NCBI GenBank assembly: GCA_015055625.1
Contig: SVHU01000009.1
Span: 33,395 to 97,394, forward strand
Direction: 5' to 3'
From: Clostridiales bacterium
GTDB taxonomy: Bacteria; Bacillota; Clostridia; Christensenellales; Pumilibacteraceae
Length of the DNA: 64,000 nt
Shown here: piece by piece, positions 24,618 to 33,120 of the stretch
Layout of the letters: every line of letters starts with the position of its first letter
Numbering within the stretch: position 1 is the stretch's first letter
Program-made: the position numbers and the translations under genes
Notes under the pieces: generated by a model
The model's database searches: none
What the model saw: only the letters and a program-made list of their open reading frames with translations
Told to the model about the DNA's origin: nothing

Positions 24618-25289
24618 ATGAGAGAAGAAACTTTTGAATTTAACGGACATAAGGCGGAGATTATAATTCCCGACAATCCCAACGGAAAATGGATTTGGAA
24701 AACTGAGTTTTTTAAGGCGTTCGATCAGGCGGAAGTTGCGCTTTGCAACAAGGGATACACGAGAGTTTATTACGGAATAAGTGATATGTACGGAAGTGAT
24801 AAAGCTATTCGTCTTATGCGCGCTTTTTATCACGAGGTTGTAAAGAGATATAATCTTGATAAAAAGGCAATACTTTTCGGTTTTAGCAGAGGCGCGTTGT
24901 ATGCGTTCAATTTTGCGCTTTTCTATCCGGAGTACACGAGTAAACTATATCTCGATGCGCCTGTTATGGATATGAAATGTTGGCCGATGGGTACGCGCCT
25001 TCAAGACCAAATGCTTGCCGAGTATTGGCAAACCGAGGAAAATTTTCCTAATTTCAAGGGCAATCCAATTGATAATCTAGAGGAGTTTTTTTCGCTCAAT
25101 ATTCCCCTTCTTATTATTGCAGGAACGGCGGATATGAGTGTAGCGTTTGAAAAGAGCGCAGGGGCTGTTATTGAGTATTGCAAGAAAAACAATATCGAAA
25201 TTACGGCGGTAGTAAAAGAGAACGTAGGACATCATCCGCACTCACTAGAAGATACTACCATAATTGAGGAATTTTGTGAAAATGAGTAA
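24618..25289 (+). CDS. Alpha/beta hydrolase (small esterase or acyl hydrolase)
   Basis: 223 residues. Nucleophile elbow GFSRGA (Ser at about 92), Asp candidate in AGTADMSVAF, and a His in GHHPHS near the C-terminus. No signal peptide. In a glycan operon such a protein typically removes acetyl or other ester groups from sugars; the exact substrate is unknown. It lies 13 bases after the fucosidase stop with AAAAGGAG, and its end overlaps the next gene by 8 bases. Confidence 0.8.
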   Translation: MREETFEFNGHKAEIIIPDNPNGKWIWKTEFFKAFDQAEVALCNKGYTRVYYGISDMYGSDKAIRLMRAFYHEVVKRYNLDKKAILFGFSRGALYAFNFALFYPEYTSKLYLDAPVMDMKCWPMGTRLQDQMLAEYWQTEENFPNFKGNPIDNLEEFFSLNIPLLIIAGTADMSVAFEKSAGAVIEYCKKNNIEITAVVKENVGHHPHSLEDTTIIEEFCENE

Positions 25290-26304
25290 ATATTACAGCG
25301 AAGATGTGGTAAAAGACACGGCATCTCGTCAAAAGATTTTGGATAGCGTGGATAAGTTTTTGGAGAAAAAACGTCAGGAAGCAACAAAAAAACGAGCGAA
25401 TTTTTTTAAGTTGGAAGACTACGTTAAAAATCCCGAGATTTATCGCAATAAATTTATCGATATGCTCGGTTTTCCTCTTAGAGAAAGGCGCGGAATAAAG
25501 TCGGTAGAAGAAGAGTTTGTGTTGAGGGATAACAACGTTGATATTTTTAGACTCCATTTTACCTTTAACAACGGACTGTACTTGTATGGGCTGTATTTTC
25601 AGCAAGTGCAAAACACTTCCAGTGCGCCTTTTATTGTTGGACTTCACGGAGGGTGGGGAACGTGTGAGCTTGTGTCGAGTATTCAGTTTGATTCGTCCAA
25701 CTATAACCATTTAGTAAGGCGAATAACCGATAAGGGCGCGTCTGTTTTTGTGCCTCAACTGCTTTTATGGAACGTGGATTGCTATGGAAATAAGTACGAT
25801 AGAGTAGAGATAGATTGTAAGCTGAAAGAACTTGGCGGCTCTGTTACCGCGCTTGAAATATATCTTATACGCGGAGCTTTGGATTGGTTTATCGAAAACG
25901 GAAATATCAATAAGGATAAGATAGGAGTTGCGGGAATGTCGTACGGCGGAATGTACGCACTTCATCTTACCGCTTGCGACGAGCGAATTAAAGCGTGCTA
26001 TTCGTCCAGCTGGATGTGCGACGTGTTCGAATGGCTAAAACCCGATTGGACTTATAAAAACGCTCAAAAAACGTTTACCGCAGTGGAAACGGCTTGTCTT
26101 ATTTCTCCTCGTCCTTTGGTTGTGTCTATGGGAAATAGGGATGAGTATTGGAAGAAAGGATGCGTAAAAGCATGCGCTGAAGTAGCTTCGTTTTATAAGC
26201 AAATGGGATTCGAAGAAAATTTTAAGTACGTGGAGTTTGACGGCGTACACGAGATAGATAAGGACGACGAAGAGATAGACTTTTTGTTTAACGCCTTGTC
26301 GTAA
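25282..26304 (+). CDS. Alpha/beta hydrolase, acetyl-esterase-like
   Basis: 340 residues. The ATG at 25282 is preferred over an upstream TTG; it overlaps the previous stop, giving translational coupling. HGGWG oxyanion-type motif near 125, nucleophile elbow GMSYGG at about 218, Asp candidate in SMGNRDEYW and His in DGVHEID at the end. It resembles large carbohydrate esterases (acetyl xylan esterase or dienelactone hydrolase type). Cytoplasmic. Together with the preceding hydrolase it suggests a multiply esterified oligosaccharide as substrate (inferred). Confidence 0.8.
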   Translation: MSKYYSEDVVKDTASRQKILDSVDKFLEKKRQEATKKRANFFKLEDYVKNPEIYRNKFIDMLGFPLRERRGIKSVEEEFVLRDNNVDIFRLHFTFNNGLYLYGLYFQQVQNTSSAPFIVGLHGGWGTCELVSSIQFDSSNYNHLVRRITDKGASVFVPQLLLWNVDCYGNKYDRVEIDCKLKELGGSVTALEIYLIRGALDWFIENGNINKDKIGVAGMSYGGMYALHLTACDERIKACYSSSWMCDVFEWLKPDWTYKNAQKTFTAVETACLISPRPLVVSMGNRDEYWKKGCVKACAEVASFYKQMGFEENFKYVEFDGVHEIDKDDEEIDFLFNALS

Positions 26305-26360
26305 TTTGATGCATACGTATATGGAAGAATTAACAAAATGACTGGTTTTAGGAGATAATT

Positions 26361-27899
26361 ATGGAAAAATTTCAGTTGTCAAAAGCGCATATAGAAAAAC
26401 GAAGAAAGAAGAATAAATTCGTGCTTCGTCAGGATATTTTCGGCTCGTATCTTCAAAGAGAGCTTTCGCCAAAGGATTATTTTAAGCTGTCTTTTGCTTT
26501 CCCGGACGAAGTGGATAAAGTTATAATTGACGGACTTTACGACGGTGATTTTTATTCGGTATACGAAAGCGAGGTTTTACCGCTTCGAAGAGATAAGATG
26601 TTTGCGCGTTTCAGGAGCGAGGGTATTGATATTTTCGGCGAGTGGGTAAAGTACGTAAAAGGAAAAGGCAAGGAATGTTGGGTAACTTCGAGAATTTCGG
26701 AAGTGGAAACCAGGGAAAATACTAAGGCAAACCCAAGAACAATCGAGCAAGAACACCCCGATTGGTTTATTCCTGCGTTTGGTTATAAAATGATAAATAT
26801 GTCAATCCCTCAGATGCGTGAACATAAGCTTAAAGCGCACGCAGAACTTATGCGCAAGTACGAGTTTGACGGCATTGATATCGATTTTGAGCGTCATACT
26901 CCTGTTCTTCCTCCCGGTAAGCAATGGGAAATGCGCGAGTGTATAACAGATTTTATGCGAAAACTTCGCGCAGATATGCTTGAGATTGAAAAGGAAACAG
27001 GCAGAGTTGTAATGCTTTCTGCTCGTGTTCCTGATTGTTTGGCGGGCTGTCATGAAGACGGTCTTGATATCGAGCAGTGGATAAAGGAAGATTTGGTTGA
27101 CTGTATCACTATGGGCTCACGTTCGTTTGATATAAAGATAGAAGAGATTAAGGCTTTATCTGATGAAATTCAGGTATACGCAGGCTATGACACCCATCAC
27201 ACCGTGGACGGATACACTTTCCCCTCCTTGCAAGTCCTCCGCGGTGTATGGCATGCAAACCTTGCCCGTGGCGCGGATGCTATCGAGTACTTTAACTGGA
27301 TGGGCGAGGGAAGCGCGGAGCTGATTGCGCTTGTTAAACAGCTTACGTTTGAGTACGGAATGGATCCTGCTCGCGAATGTTTTGTCGAGTACGCAAACGA
27401 CGACTTTACGGGCGTAAACGATAAAGAATTTTTGTTAAAGCAGGATAAGACTTACGTTATCGACCGCCGTGGCGGTTATCCTTGGGGAATAGGCTACGGC
27501 AATCACAATGCGGATAGGCAACTTCCGCTAGCGATAGAAAACGAAGGTGTGGCAAAGCTGTACGTTGGCGAGGATATTTCCAAAGCAAAAAGTGCAACGC
27601 TTAACTTGTTATTTGAAGAACTAAAAGAATATCCCGATATTTACTTTAATGGTAAAAAGCTAGAGTATACGGCAACCCCGCATAGGGATTTGCAGGTAAC
27701 GAAAGAAAAAGAAGCGCCAATATCTGGCTATGGCGTAACCATACGATTGCTAAACGGCACGGATATAAGTAAGCCTTGTACAATGCTTATCGCAGACGTT
27801 ACGGGTATGGAAACCGCAGTTGGATACAATCAGATAAAGGTTGTTTCTTCCGTTTTCGTATCGCTTGAAAAAGTGGAACTTGCTGTAAAAGAAAGTTGA
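26361..27899 (+). CDS. TIM-barrel hydrolase-like protein, family unassigned
   Basis: 512 residues, no signal peptide. The centre shows a barrel strand with paired acids, YEFDGIDIDFERH at about 167-179, then VVMLSARVP and a later QVYAGYDTHH. This is like the putative glycosidases of the GHL10/DUF4434 kind, though I cannot fix the family. A C-terminal beta-sandwich (about 395-512) is probable. The fucosidase operon context supports a glycosidase role. RBS TAGGAG. The next gene encodes a protein of similar architecture. Confidence 0.65.
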   Translation: MEKFQLSKAHIEKRRKKNKFVLRQDIFGSYLQRELSPKDYFKLSFAFPDEVDKVIIDGLYDGDFYSVYESEVLPLRRDKMFARFRSEGIDIFGEWVKYVKGKGKECWVTSRISEVETRENTKANPRTIEQEHPDWFIPAFGYKMINMSIPQMREHKLKAHAELMRKYEFDGIDIDFERHTPVLPPGKQWEMRECITDFMRKLRADMLEIEKETGRVVMLSARVPDCLAGCHEDGLDIEQWIKEDLVDCITMGSRSFDIKIEEIKALSDEIQVYAGYDTHHTVDGYTFPSLQVLRGVWHANLARGADAIEYFNWMGEGSAELIALVKQLTFEYGMDPARECFVEYANDDFTGVNDKEFLLKQDKTYVIDRRGGYPWGIGYGNHNADRQLPLAIENEGVAKLYVGEDISKAKSATLNLLFEELKEYPDIYFNGKKLEYTATPHRDLQVTKEKEAPISGYGVTIRLLNGTDISKPCTMLIADVTGMETAVGYNQIKVVSSVFVSLEKVELAVKES

Positions 27900-27909
27900 G
27901 GAGAATACA

Positions 27910-29502
27910 ATGAAAAAAGTAGAAATAGCATTGCGTGACGATGGGTTTTCTTGGCTTTACGAAATAGAACCTCCTTGTACTGCAGAAGTTCTGCACGAAA
28001 AATGCGTGGACTTTTTAAGTGATAAAATCCAGATTAAAGAAGTGGGAATAGGCGCGGGAGAAGCTCGCAATTATAATACAAAGTATAGTGATATTTTAGG
28101 CGACGACAACGTTATGTGGAGAACTCCTGAAGAAATTTTGGATAAAATTTGGGATAACTGCCACTCTTCCGAAGCAATAACTGCCATTTATCAAGAGTTT
28201 AAGCAAACGGAAGAAGGACGAAAAAGTTGGTTACGTTTAGGCGATTTCCGCGCAATGGCTAATATCAGATACCTTATAAAGCAAGGAACTGACGCATTTA
28301 GCGTGCAATGTAAGCGCGCTCACGAAAAAGGTATGAAAGTTTGGGCGCGACAGGAAATGCGTTTGATGTTACCAAACAGGTTTTGGGACAATAAAGAGTT
28401 TTTAATTAAGGGAACTAATAAGTGGAGCTTTGCTCACGAAGCTATGCGCAAGCATCAGGAAGACGTTTTGGTAGAAGCGGTTGAGCGCGGAGCTGACGGC
28501 GTATCGCTTGATTTTTGCGTATATCCGCCGTACGTTGACGATCCTAAGAGCGAACATATTTATATTACTCAGTTTTTCCGTAATCTTAAAGCAAGACTGG
28601 AAAAGGATTTTGACAGAAAAATAGAAATTATAGTACGGCTTCCGTTCGCTCCCGAAAATTATGGGCTTTATTGGAAACAATGGGTGGACGAAGGGCTTGT
28701 AGACGTTATAATTCCGTCCGTAATTTTGCCGGGCGAACTGTTTGACGTGCCGATTGACGAGTACGTTGAGTACGTAAAGGGTAAGAATATAAAGATTTTC
28801 GGTTGTATTCGTCCCAAGTTTACAAACATTGATCCTGATCCGCAGGCAGGTGACGAAGAAAAGGGGATATTCAGGCTTAACCGTGGCGTAAGTGTGGAAA
28901 ACGACAGAGCGAGAGCTTCGTTGTTGCTTTCTAGCGGAGCAGACGGACTGGAAATTGCGCTCGGTACTGCAAAAAAATATAATCCTGATGAGCCTTTCGG
29001 ATCGGGAGCTGATTGCGATCAGTGGAAACCGCATTATGAAAATCTGAGCGATTTGAGCGAAATGATATATAAGGATAAAACGTATCCGCTTGTTAATAAC
29101 CGCCTTTTATCCGCAACTCTGAATAACGGAGAAAGTGTAACAGTACCGTTCAGAATTGTAGAAGATATAGCGGAAGTGGGGGATAGAATAACGGTTAACA
29201 TTTGTCCGATAATCCGCAAATTGCAGAAGGGTGAAATTCTTAAGCTATGTATAAACGGTCATTCCGTATCCGTTGACGGTATTACGCAAAAAGGCAATAT
29301 GGAAGAGCCGACGTATTTTGATCACGTCAGGGGTTGTAAAGCCGATACCGTTCATTTTGGAAAAAACTGGTGGATTAAAGGTAGAAAGATCATTAATATA
29401 AATCCGCATTGGCTAAGTAGAGATAACGAACTTGTTATCACTTATAACGGAGAAGAACCGCTTATCGTTGTAGACGTGGATGTAGAAATTAAGTTTAACT
29501 AA
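27910..29502 (+). CDS. Second TIM-barrel hydrolase-like protein, family unassigned
   Basis: 530 residues, no signal peptide. Barrel features: HEKGMKVWARQEMRL near 140-155, RGADGVSLDFCVYPPY near 192-207 (acidic strand end), EIIVRLPFAP, and LLLSSGADGLEIAL near 335-350. A C-terminal beta-sandwich follows. It shares overall build with the preceding gene product but little obvious sequence, so distant paralogy is possible. RBS GAGGAG, 10 bases after the previous stop. The role is inferred from the operon: hydrolysis of an oligosaccharide. Confidence 0.65.
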   Translation: MKKVEIALRDDGFSWLYEIEPPCTAEVLHEKCVDFLSDKIQIKEVGIGAGEARNYNTKYSDILGDDNVMWRTPEEILDKIWDNCHSSEAITAIYQEFKQTEEGRKSWLRLGDFRAMANIRYLIKQGTDAFSVQCKRAHEKGMKVWARQEMRLMLPNRFWDNKEFLIKGTNKWSFAHEAMRKHQEDVLVEAVERGADGVSLDFCVYPPYVDDPKSEHIYITQFFRNLKARLEKDFDRKIEIIVRLPFAPENYGLYWKQWVDEGLVDVIIPSVILPGELFDVPIDEYVEYVKGKNIKIFGCIRPKFTNIDPDPQAGDEEKGIFRLNRGVSVENDRARASLLLSSGADGLEIALGTAKKYNPDEPFGSGADCDQWKPHYENLSDLSEMIYKDKTYPLVNNRLLSATLNNGESVTVPFRIVEDIAEVGDRITVNICPIIRKLQKGEILKLCINGHSVSVDGITQKGNMEEPTYFDHVRGCKADTVHFGKNWWIKGRKIININPHWLSRDNELVITYNGEEPLIVVDVDVEIKFN

Positions 29503-29513
29503 AGGAGGAAAGA

Positions 29514-30674
29514 ATGAAAATTTCCAATCTTTCTCCAGTGTTTTCCAGTTATATTGGCGATAATATTCTAAAAGTTTTAGACGGAGCGCAAAGAGAAATA
29601 GTAGAAATTAACCGTGACAGTATGCGGGCAAACTACGGAAAAACCGTGGACGGTGCGTTATCGAGGTGGCAGGTTTTACTGTGCGAGCAAACCGTAGATT
29701 ATCTTTATCACGATAAAATATGGCAACGCACCGATTATGAAAAGGGTAGCAGACCTGTTTTGGAAGACGTTGTAAATACGCTTATAAAATCCGATATAAC
29801 GCAGTTTGAAAAAGCGTTTCGGATAGTTCGGTTTTGCAGGGATTTATATAAAAAGACTGACGCAGAAAATCCGTACGACGGTGGGACGGAAGAAGAACTT
29901 ATCGAAAAGGGCGAGCATCTTTGCGAGTGTTTGTCCCGTCTTTGCGTCGCACTTTGTGAGATTGTGGGAATTGCAGGAAGAATTATAACTCACGTGGGCG
30001 GAGGACACCTTACCTGTGAGTTGTACGTGGACGGCAAATGGGGATATTTCGATCCGCGCGCAGGAATATTTTTTCTGAAAAGTGACGGAAATGTAGCAAG
30101 CGTATACGAGATTTTGTGCAATCCTGAGATTATAGACGCTCAACCTCAATGGGTAAAAAACGAAGTCAGCGCGCGTTGGACGTGGGAATTCAGGGCAAAA
30201 AGATGTAAGCAGTTTTTCTTTGATAAAAGAGAAGTTAACACGGTAAAGCCCTATTCCCTTTCCGATTGTGATTCGTTAGATTTTTCAAAACGTACGTTTG
30301 AGCAAGAGTGGAAAGACGGACTTGACGTAACGGGCGAAAAGTATAGCGAAGCCATTTGTAAGCTTTTTATGCTTGACTACGAAAAACAAAATCCGCATTT
30401 TGAGTTTAACGTGGAAAATGGTTGTCAAATTACGACGCCATATACTGTTTATGCCGTCGGTAAAGATATAGGTTTTCCGACGGGCGAAGTTAAGTTTTAT
30501 ATCAATGGACAAGAAGTTGGAAGTATGAGAAAGCCTGAAAAATTTGCAGGCAGTTTGCAAAAAGGTTTTCCGCTTACCTTAGATAAAGCTATAACAAGTG
30601 GCAAGTATAAGCTAAGAGCGGAAATCGTTGCAAAACCGTCGGTTTGCGGTGAAGTGGAAATTATAATAAACTAA
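29514..30674 (+). CDS. Transglutaminase-like protein
   Basis: 386 residues, no signal peptide. A transglutaminase/protease core is suggested by Cys137 (in HLCECLSRL, 15 residues before the GIAGR segment), His165 in GGGHLTCELYVDGKWGYFDP, and Asp180. About 200 residues follow, including a C-terminal Ig-like beta domain (VKFYINGQEVG). Such domains can be proteases, amidases or peptide-N-glycanase-like enzymes, so it might remove peptide from glycopeptides; this is speculative. RBS AAAGGAGG; last gene of the operon. Confidence 0.65.
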   Translation: MKISNLSPVFSSYIGDNILKVLDGAQREIVEINRDSMRANYGKTVDGALSRWQVLLCEQTVDYLYHDKIWQRTDYEKGSRPVLEDVVNTLIKSDITQFEKAFRIVRFCRDLYKKTDAENPYDGGTEEELIEKGEHLCECLSRLCVALCEIVGIAGRIITHVGGGHLTCELYVDGKWGYFDPRAGIFFLKSDGNVASVYEILCNPEIIDAQPQWVKNEVSARWTWEFRAKRCKQFFFDKREVNTVKPYSLSDCDSLDFSKRTFEQEWKDGLDVTGEKYSEAICKLFMLDYEKQNPHFEFNVENGCQITTPYTVYAVGKDIGFPTGEVKFYINGQEVGSMRKPEKFAGSLQKGFPLTLDKAITSGKYKLRAEIVAKPSVCGEVEIIIN

Positions 30675-30720
30675 AAAAGAGAGAACAAAACGGTGTGTTC
30701 CGTAGTGTTCTCTCTTTTTG
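30674..30720 (+). terminator. Terminator of the fucosidase operon
   Basis: AAAAAGAGAGAACA pairs with TGTTCTCTCTTTTT. The loop contains its own small ACGG/CCGT stem. It also suits the convergent gene on the minus strand. Confidence 0.9.
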
Positions 30721-30740
30721 TTTGTGACATAGCCTTGTTT

Positions 30741-31853
30741 TTATAAATCTTCTTTTAATATTTTTCTTATTCTAAGACGCGTCAAGCATCCTCCCTTATC
30801 ATTTTCTCCACCAGCACAGTACCCAAGCAGTATTGCGTCGTCAAGCTCGTGCAGGGCGCAGTAACAAAATCCTGCTCGCTCGTCGCTCTCGATTGCTCTT
30901 GGACCAACAAGAGGTTGCATATTTCCGTCTGCAATTTCTAATACGTAAGGCGTTCTTGCTCCCGTCCAATTACCGTTAAATACTGTTTGTCTGCCAAAAA
31001 AGTAGGGTATAGGATTGTAGCCTATAAGAATGTTTCCGTTTTTTAGCCTTAGTGTGTTCATGGGCGAGGGAGGAGCAGTAAAGCGTGAGGGCTCTATTGC
31101 TGACCAAGTATAACCGCCGTCGTAAGAAAAAGATTGAAGCTGTCTTCCAGTATTGTTTCTAAAATATATATAAAGCGCGCCGTCGTCAAGCTCTACAACT
31201 CCTGGCTCTTGAAGTCCAATATCCGAACCTTTACACATCTCTTTAAAAGGTGGATTTAAAACTGCGGTTCGAGTCCACGACACGCCGTCGTTACTCGATA
31301 CGTATACCGCAACTCTGCCCGCAGGCCAGGGGAAGCCGTGGTAGTTGTGGTTGGAAAAAGCTTCGGTAATTTCTATTTGGGTAGTGTCGGTGTAGCCAGC
31401 AACGATAACTATATTTCCGTTCTTTTGTCTTATTATACGCTGATTGTTAACGGTGTAGTAGCCAGGTTCGTCAAAACAGCATATCTCGTCGGAAAAGCTT
31501 TCAAAGTCCACCGTTTTTCTAAGAAACGCTTTGCATTGCATTCCCTTATATTTCTTTAGATAAAACAAGCCTACCGTGCCGTCTTGCAGAGGGAGAAGAG
31601 AAACCGACATAAGGTTAAATCCGTTACATTCAGAAGGTGTCAAAAAAACACGTTCTTTGCTCCATGTTTCGCCCTCGTCAGTAGAAAACGATACTGCAAG
31701 GTCGCATTTTGCACCATCTTCCGATCCTCCACTAAATCTACTGTAAGCAAAAGCTATTCTTCCGTCTTTTAGCTTGATAAAATCACCTTCGCTATTGCGT
31801 GGATTTTCTTGCGTGGGTGGAAATTCTTTTACGATATAACCGGGAAATCCCAT
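30741..31853 (-). CDS. Sialidase-like beta-propeller protein (BNR repeats)
   Basis: 370 residues from MGFPGYIVKEF at 31853; AGGAG lies 9 bases upstream of this ATG and only 3 from the ATG at 31859, and longer readings cross the promoter. Asp-box motifs recur: STDEGETWS, SSNDGVSWT and SYDGGYTWS. An N-terminal ENPRNSEGD segment resembles the start of the sialidase-type BNR_2 fold. No signal peptide. Exo-alpha-sialidase is the family name, but the three catalytic Arg and the substrate cannot be confirmed by eye; intracellular members often have other specificities. Confidence 0.75.
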   Translation of the reverse strand: MGFPGYIVKEFPPTQENPRNSEGDFIKLKDGRIAFAYSRFSGGSEDGAKCDLAVSFSTDEGETWSKERVFLTPSECNGFNLMSVSLLPLQDGTVGLFYLKKYKGMQCKAFLRKTVDFESFSDEICCFDEPGYYTVNNQRIIRQKNGNIVIVAGYTDTTQIEITEAFSNHNYHGFPWPAGRVAVYVSSNDGVSWTRTAVLNPPFKEMCKGSDIGLQEPGVVELDDGALYIYFRNNTGRQLQSFSYDGGYTWSAIEPSRFTAPPSPMNTLRLKNGNILIGYNPIPYFFGRQTVFNGNWTGARTPYVLEIADGNMQPLVGPRAIESDERAGFCYCALHELDDAILLGYCAGGENDKGGCLTRLRIRKILKEDL

Positions 31854-31893
31854 AATCATTTTCTCCTTATATTTTGTTGTAAATGATAAACAT

Positions 31894-31922
31894 ATTGTAA
31901 TATACATTTGCCGAATTGTCAA
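31894..31922 (-). promoter_or_regulatory. Promoter of the sialidase-like gene
   Basis: Minus strand: TTGACA (31922-31917), 17-base spacer, TACAAT (31899-31894). Confidence 0.8.
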
Positions 31923-32015
31923 TAACAAATTGTTTGATTTTTTTAATGATTTGTTTTGAGTTAAAAGCACCGTTTTATTAATCTTTCTACGTTTCCTTTT
32001 TACCGAATAATGCCG

Positions 32016-32098
32016 TTATGCATAAATTTTTGCATAAAACGAATATTTATGCATTCTCTATAAATATTTATGCAAAAAATTTAAAATAAAATGCATTT
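32016..32098. promoter_or_regulatory. Cluster of ARG-box-like sites upstream of argC
   Basis: TTATGCA with inverted TGCATAA eight bases later (32016-32037) forms a full ARG-box-like operator. Further TTATGCA half-sites lie at 32047 and 32068, and ATGCAT at 32091. The half-site TGCATA is close to the TGAATA half-site of ArgR/AhrC operators. Arginine repression of the operon is inferred; argR is not in this window. Confidence 0.65.
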
Positions 32099-32114
32099 TC
32101 TATATATAGATTGC

Positions 32115-32143
32115 TTGACTTAAATTTAGTTAGGTTGTATAAT
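32115..32143 (+). promoter_or_regulatory. Promoter of the arg operon
   Basis: TTGACT at 32115-32120, 17-base spacer, TATAAT at 32138-32143. Confidence 0.85.
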
Positions 32144-32186
32144 TACTGCATAAAAAATGAAAAGAAACGAAAGCGAGGATAAATAC

Positions 32187-33110
32187 GTGACGAAAGTATT
32201 TATAGACGGTAGCGCAGGAACTACCGGACTTAGAATAAGAGAAAGACTTGAAAAGAGAAAAGATATACAGCTTATTCTTCTTTCTGAGGATAAAAGAAAA
32301 GACGTAGAGGCTAGACGCGAGGCGCTCAATAGTGCGGATATAGTTTTCTTGTGCTTGCCTGACGATGCAGCAAGAGAAGCTGTGTCTATGATAACTAATC
32401 CCAACGTTGCGGTTATTGATACGTCTACTGCTCATAGAACAAATTCCGAGTGGGTATATGGATTTTCGGAGATTGTAGGAAAGCAAAGTATTGCAAACAG
32501 CAAGCGAATTGCAAACCCTGGTTGCCATGCAAGTGGATTTATCGCGCTTGTAGAGCCTCTTGTAAAGGCAGGAATAATGCCCAAAGACGCAAAGCTCTCT
32601 TGCTTTTCGCTCACGGGATATTCGGGTGGCGGAAAAAAGATGATAGCAGAGTATGAAGAGGACGAGCTTGAGTATCTTTACAACGCGCCACGTGCTTACG
32701 GACTTACGCAAAACCACAAGCACCTAAAGGAAATGAAGGCAGTATGTGGTCTTGATTTCGATCCCGTATTTGTTCCAGTTGTTTGCAATTTTTATAGCGG
32801 AATGCAAGTAACAGTACCTGTTCACGCAAGCGAGATTAACGGAACTATTGAAGATGTTAAGGACGTGTACAAACAAGCGTATGGTGATAAAATCATGGTA
32901 ACGTATGAGGAAAACGCTGACGAAAACGGATTTATGTCAGCGTTAGCGCTAGAGTATATGGATACTATGCAGGTTAGCGTTGTAGGAAATGCGGATAGAT
33001 TTACGCTTGTTGCAAGATATGACAATCTTGGCAAGGGAGCAAGTGGTTCTGCGATACAGAATATGAATATTTTACTTAACGCCCAGGAAGATTTGGGGCT
33101 TGAAAAATAA
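32187..33110 (+). CDS. argC: N-acetyl-gamma-glutamyl-phosphate reductase, short type
   Basis: 307 residues from GTG at 32187, chosen because GAGG lies 8 bases upstream and the protein then begins VTKVFIDGSAGTTG, the usual start; an ATG at 32157 would add ten residues and has no ribosome site. The Rossmann motif GSAGTTGLRI is at about 8-17; the catalytic Cys is in NPGCHASG near 120. It reduces N-acetylglutamyl phosphate to the semialdehyde with NADPH, step 3 of arginine synthesis. The length fits the short (type 2) ArgC. First gene of argCJBDF. Confidence 0.93.
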   Translation: MTKVFIDGSAGTTGLRIRERLEKRKDIQLILLSEDKRKDVEARREALNSADIVFLCLPDDAAREAVSMITNPNVAVIDTSTAHRTNSEWVYGFSEIVGKQSIANSKRIANPGCHASGFIALVEPLVKAGIMPKDAKLSCFSLTGYSGGGKKMIAEYEEDELEYLYNAPRAYGLTQNHKHLKEMKAVCGLDFDPVFVPVVCNFYSGMQVTVPVHASEINGTIEDVKDVYKQAYGDKIMVTYEENADENGFMSALALEYMDTMQVSVVGNADRFTLVARYDNLGKGASGSAIQNMNILLNAQEDLGLEK

Positions 33111-33120
33111 GGAGAAATTT

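Noticed and set aside
31854..31970. N-terminal extension of the sialidase-like protein (possible signal peptide)
   Set aside because: The extension crosses the TTGACA/TACAAT promoter, and AGGAG is placed for the ATG at 31853.
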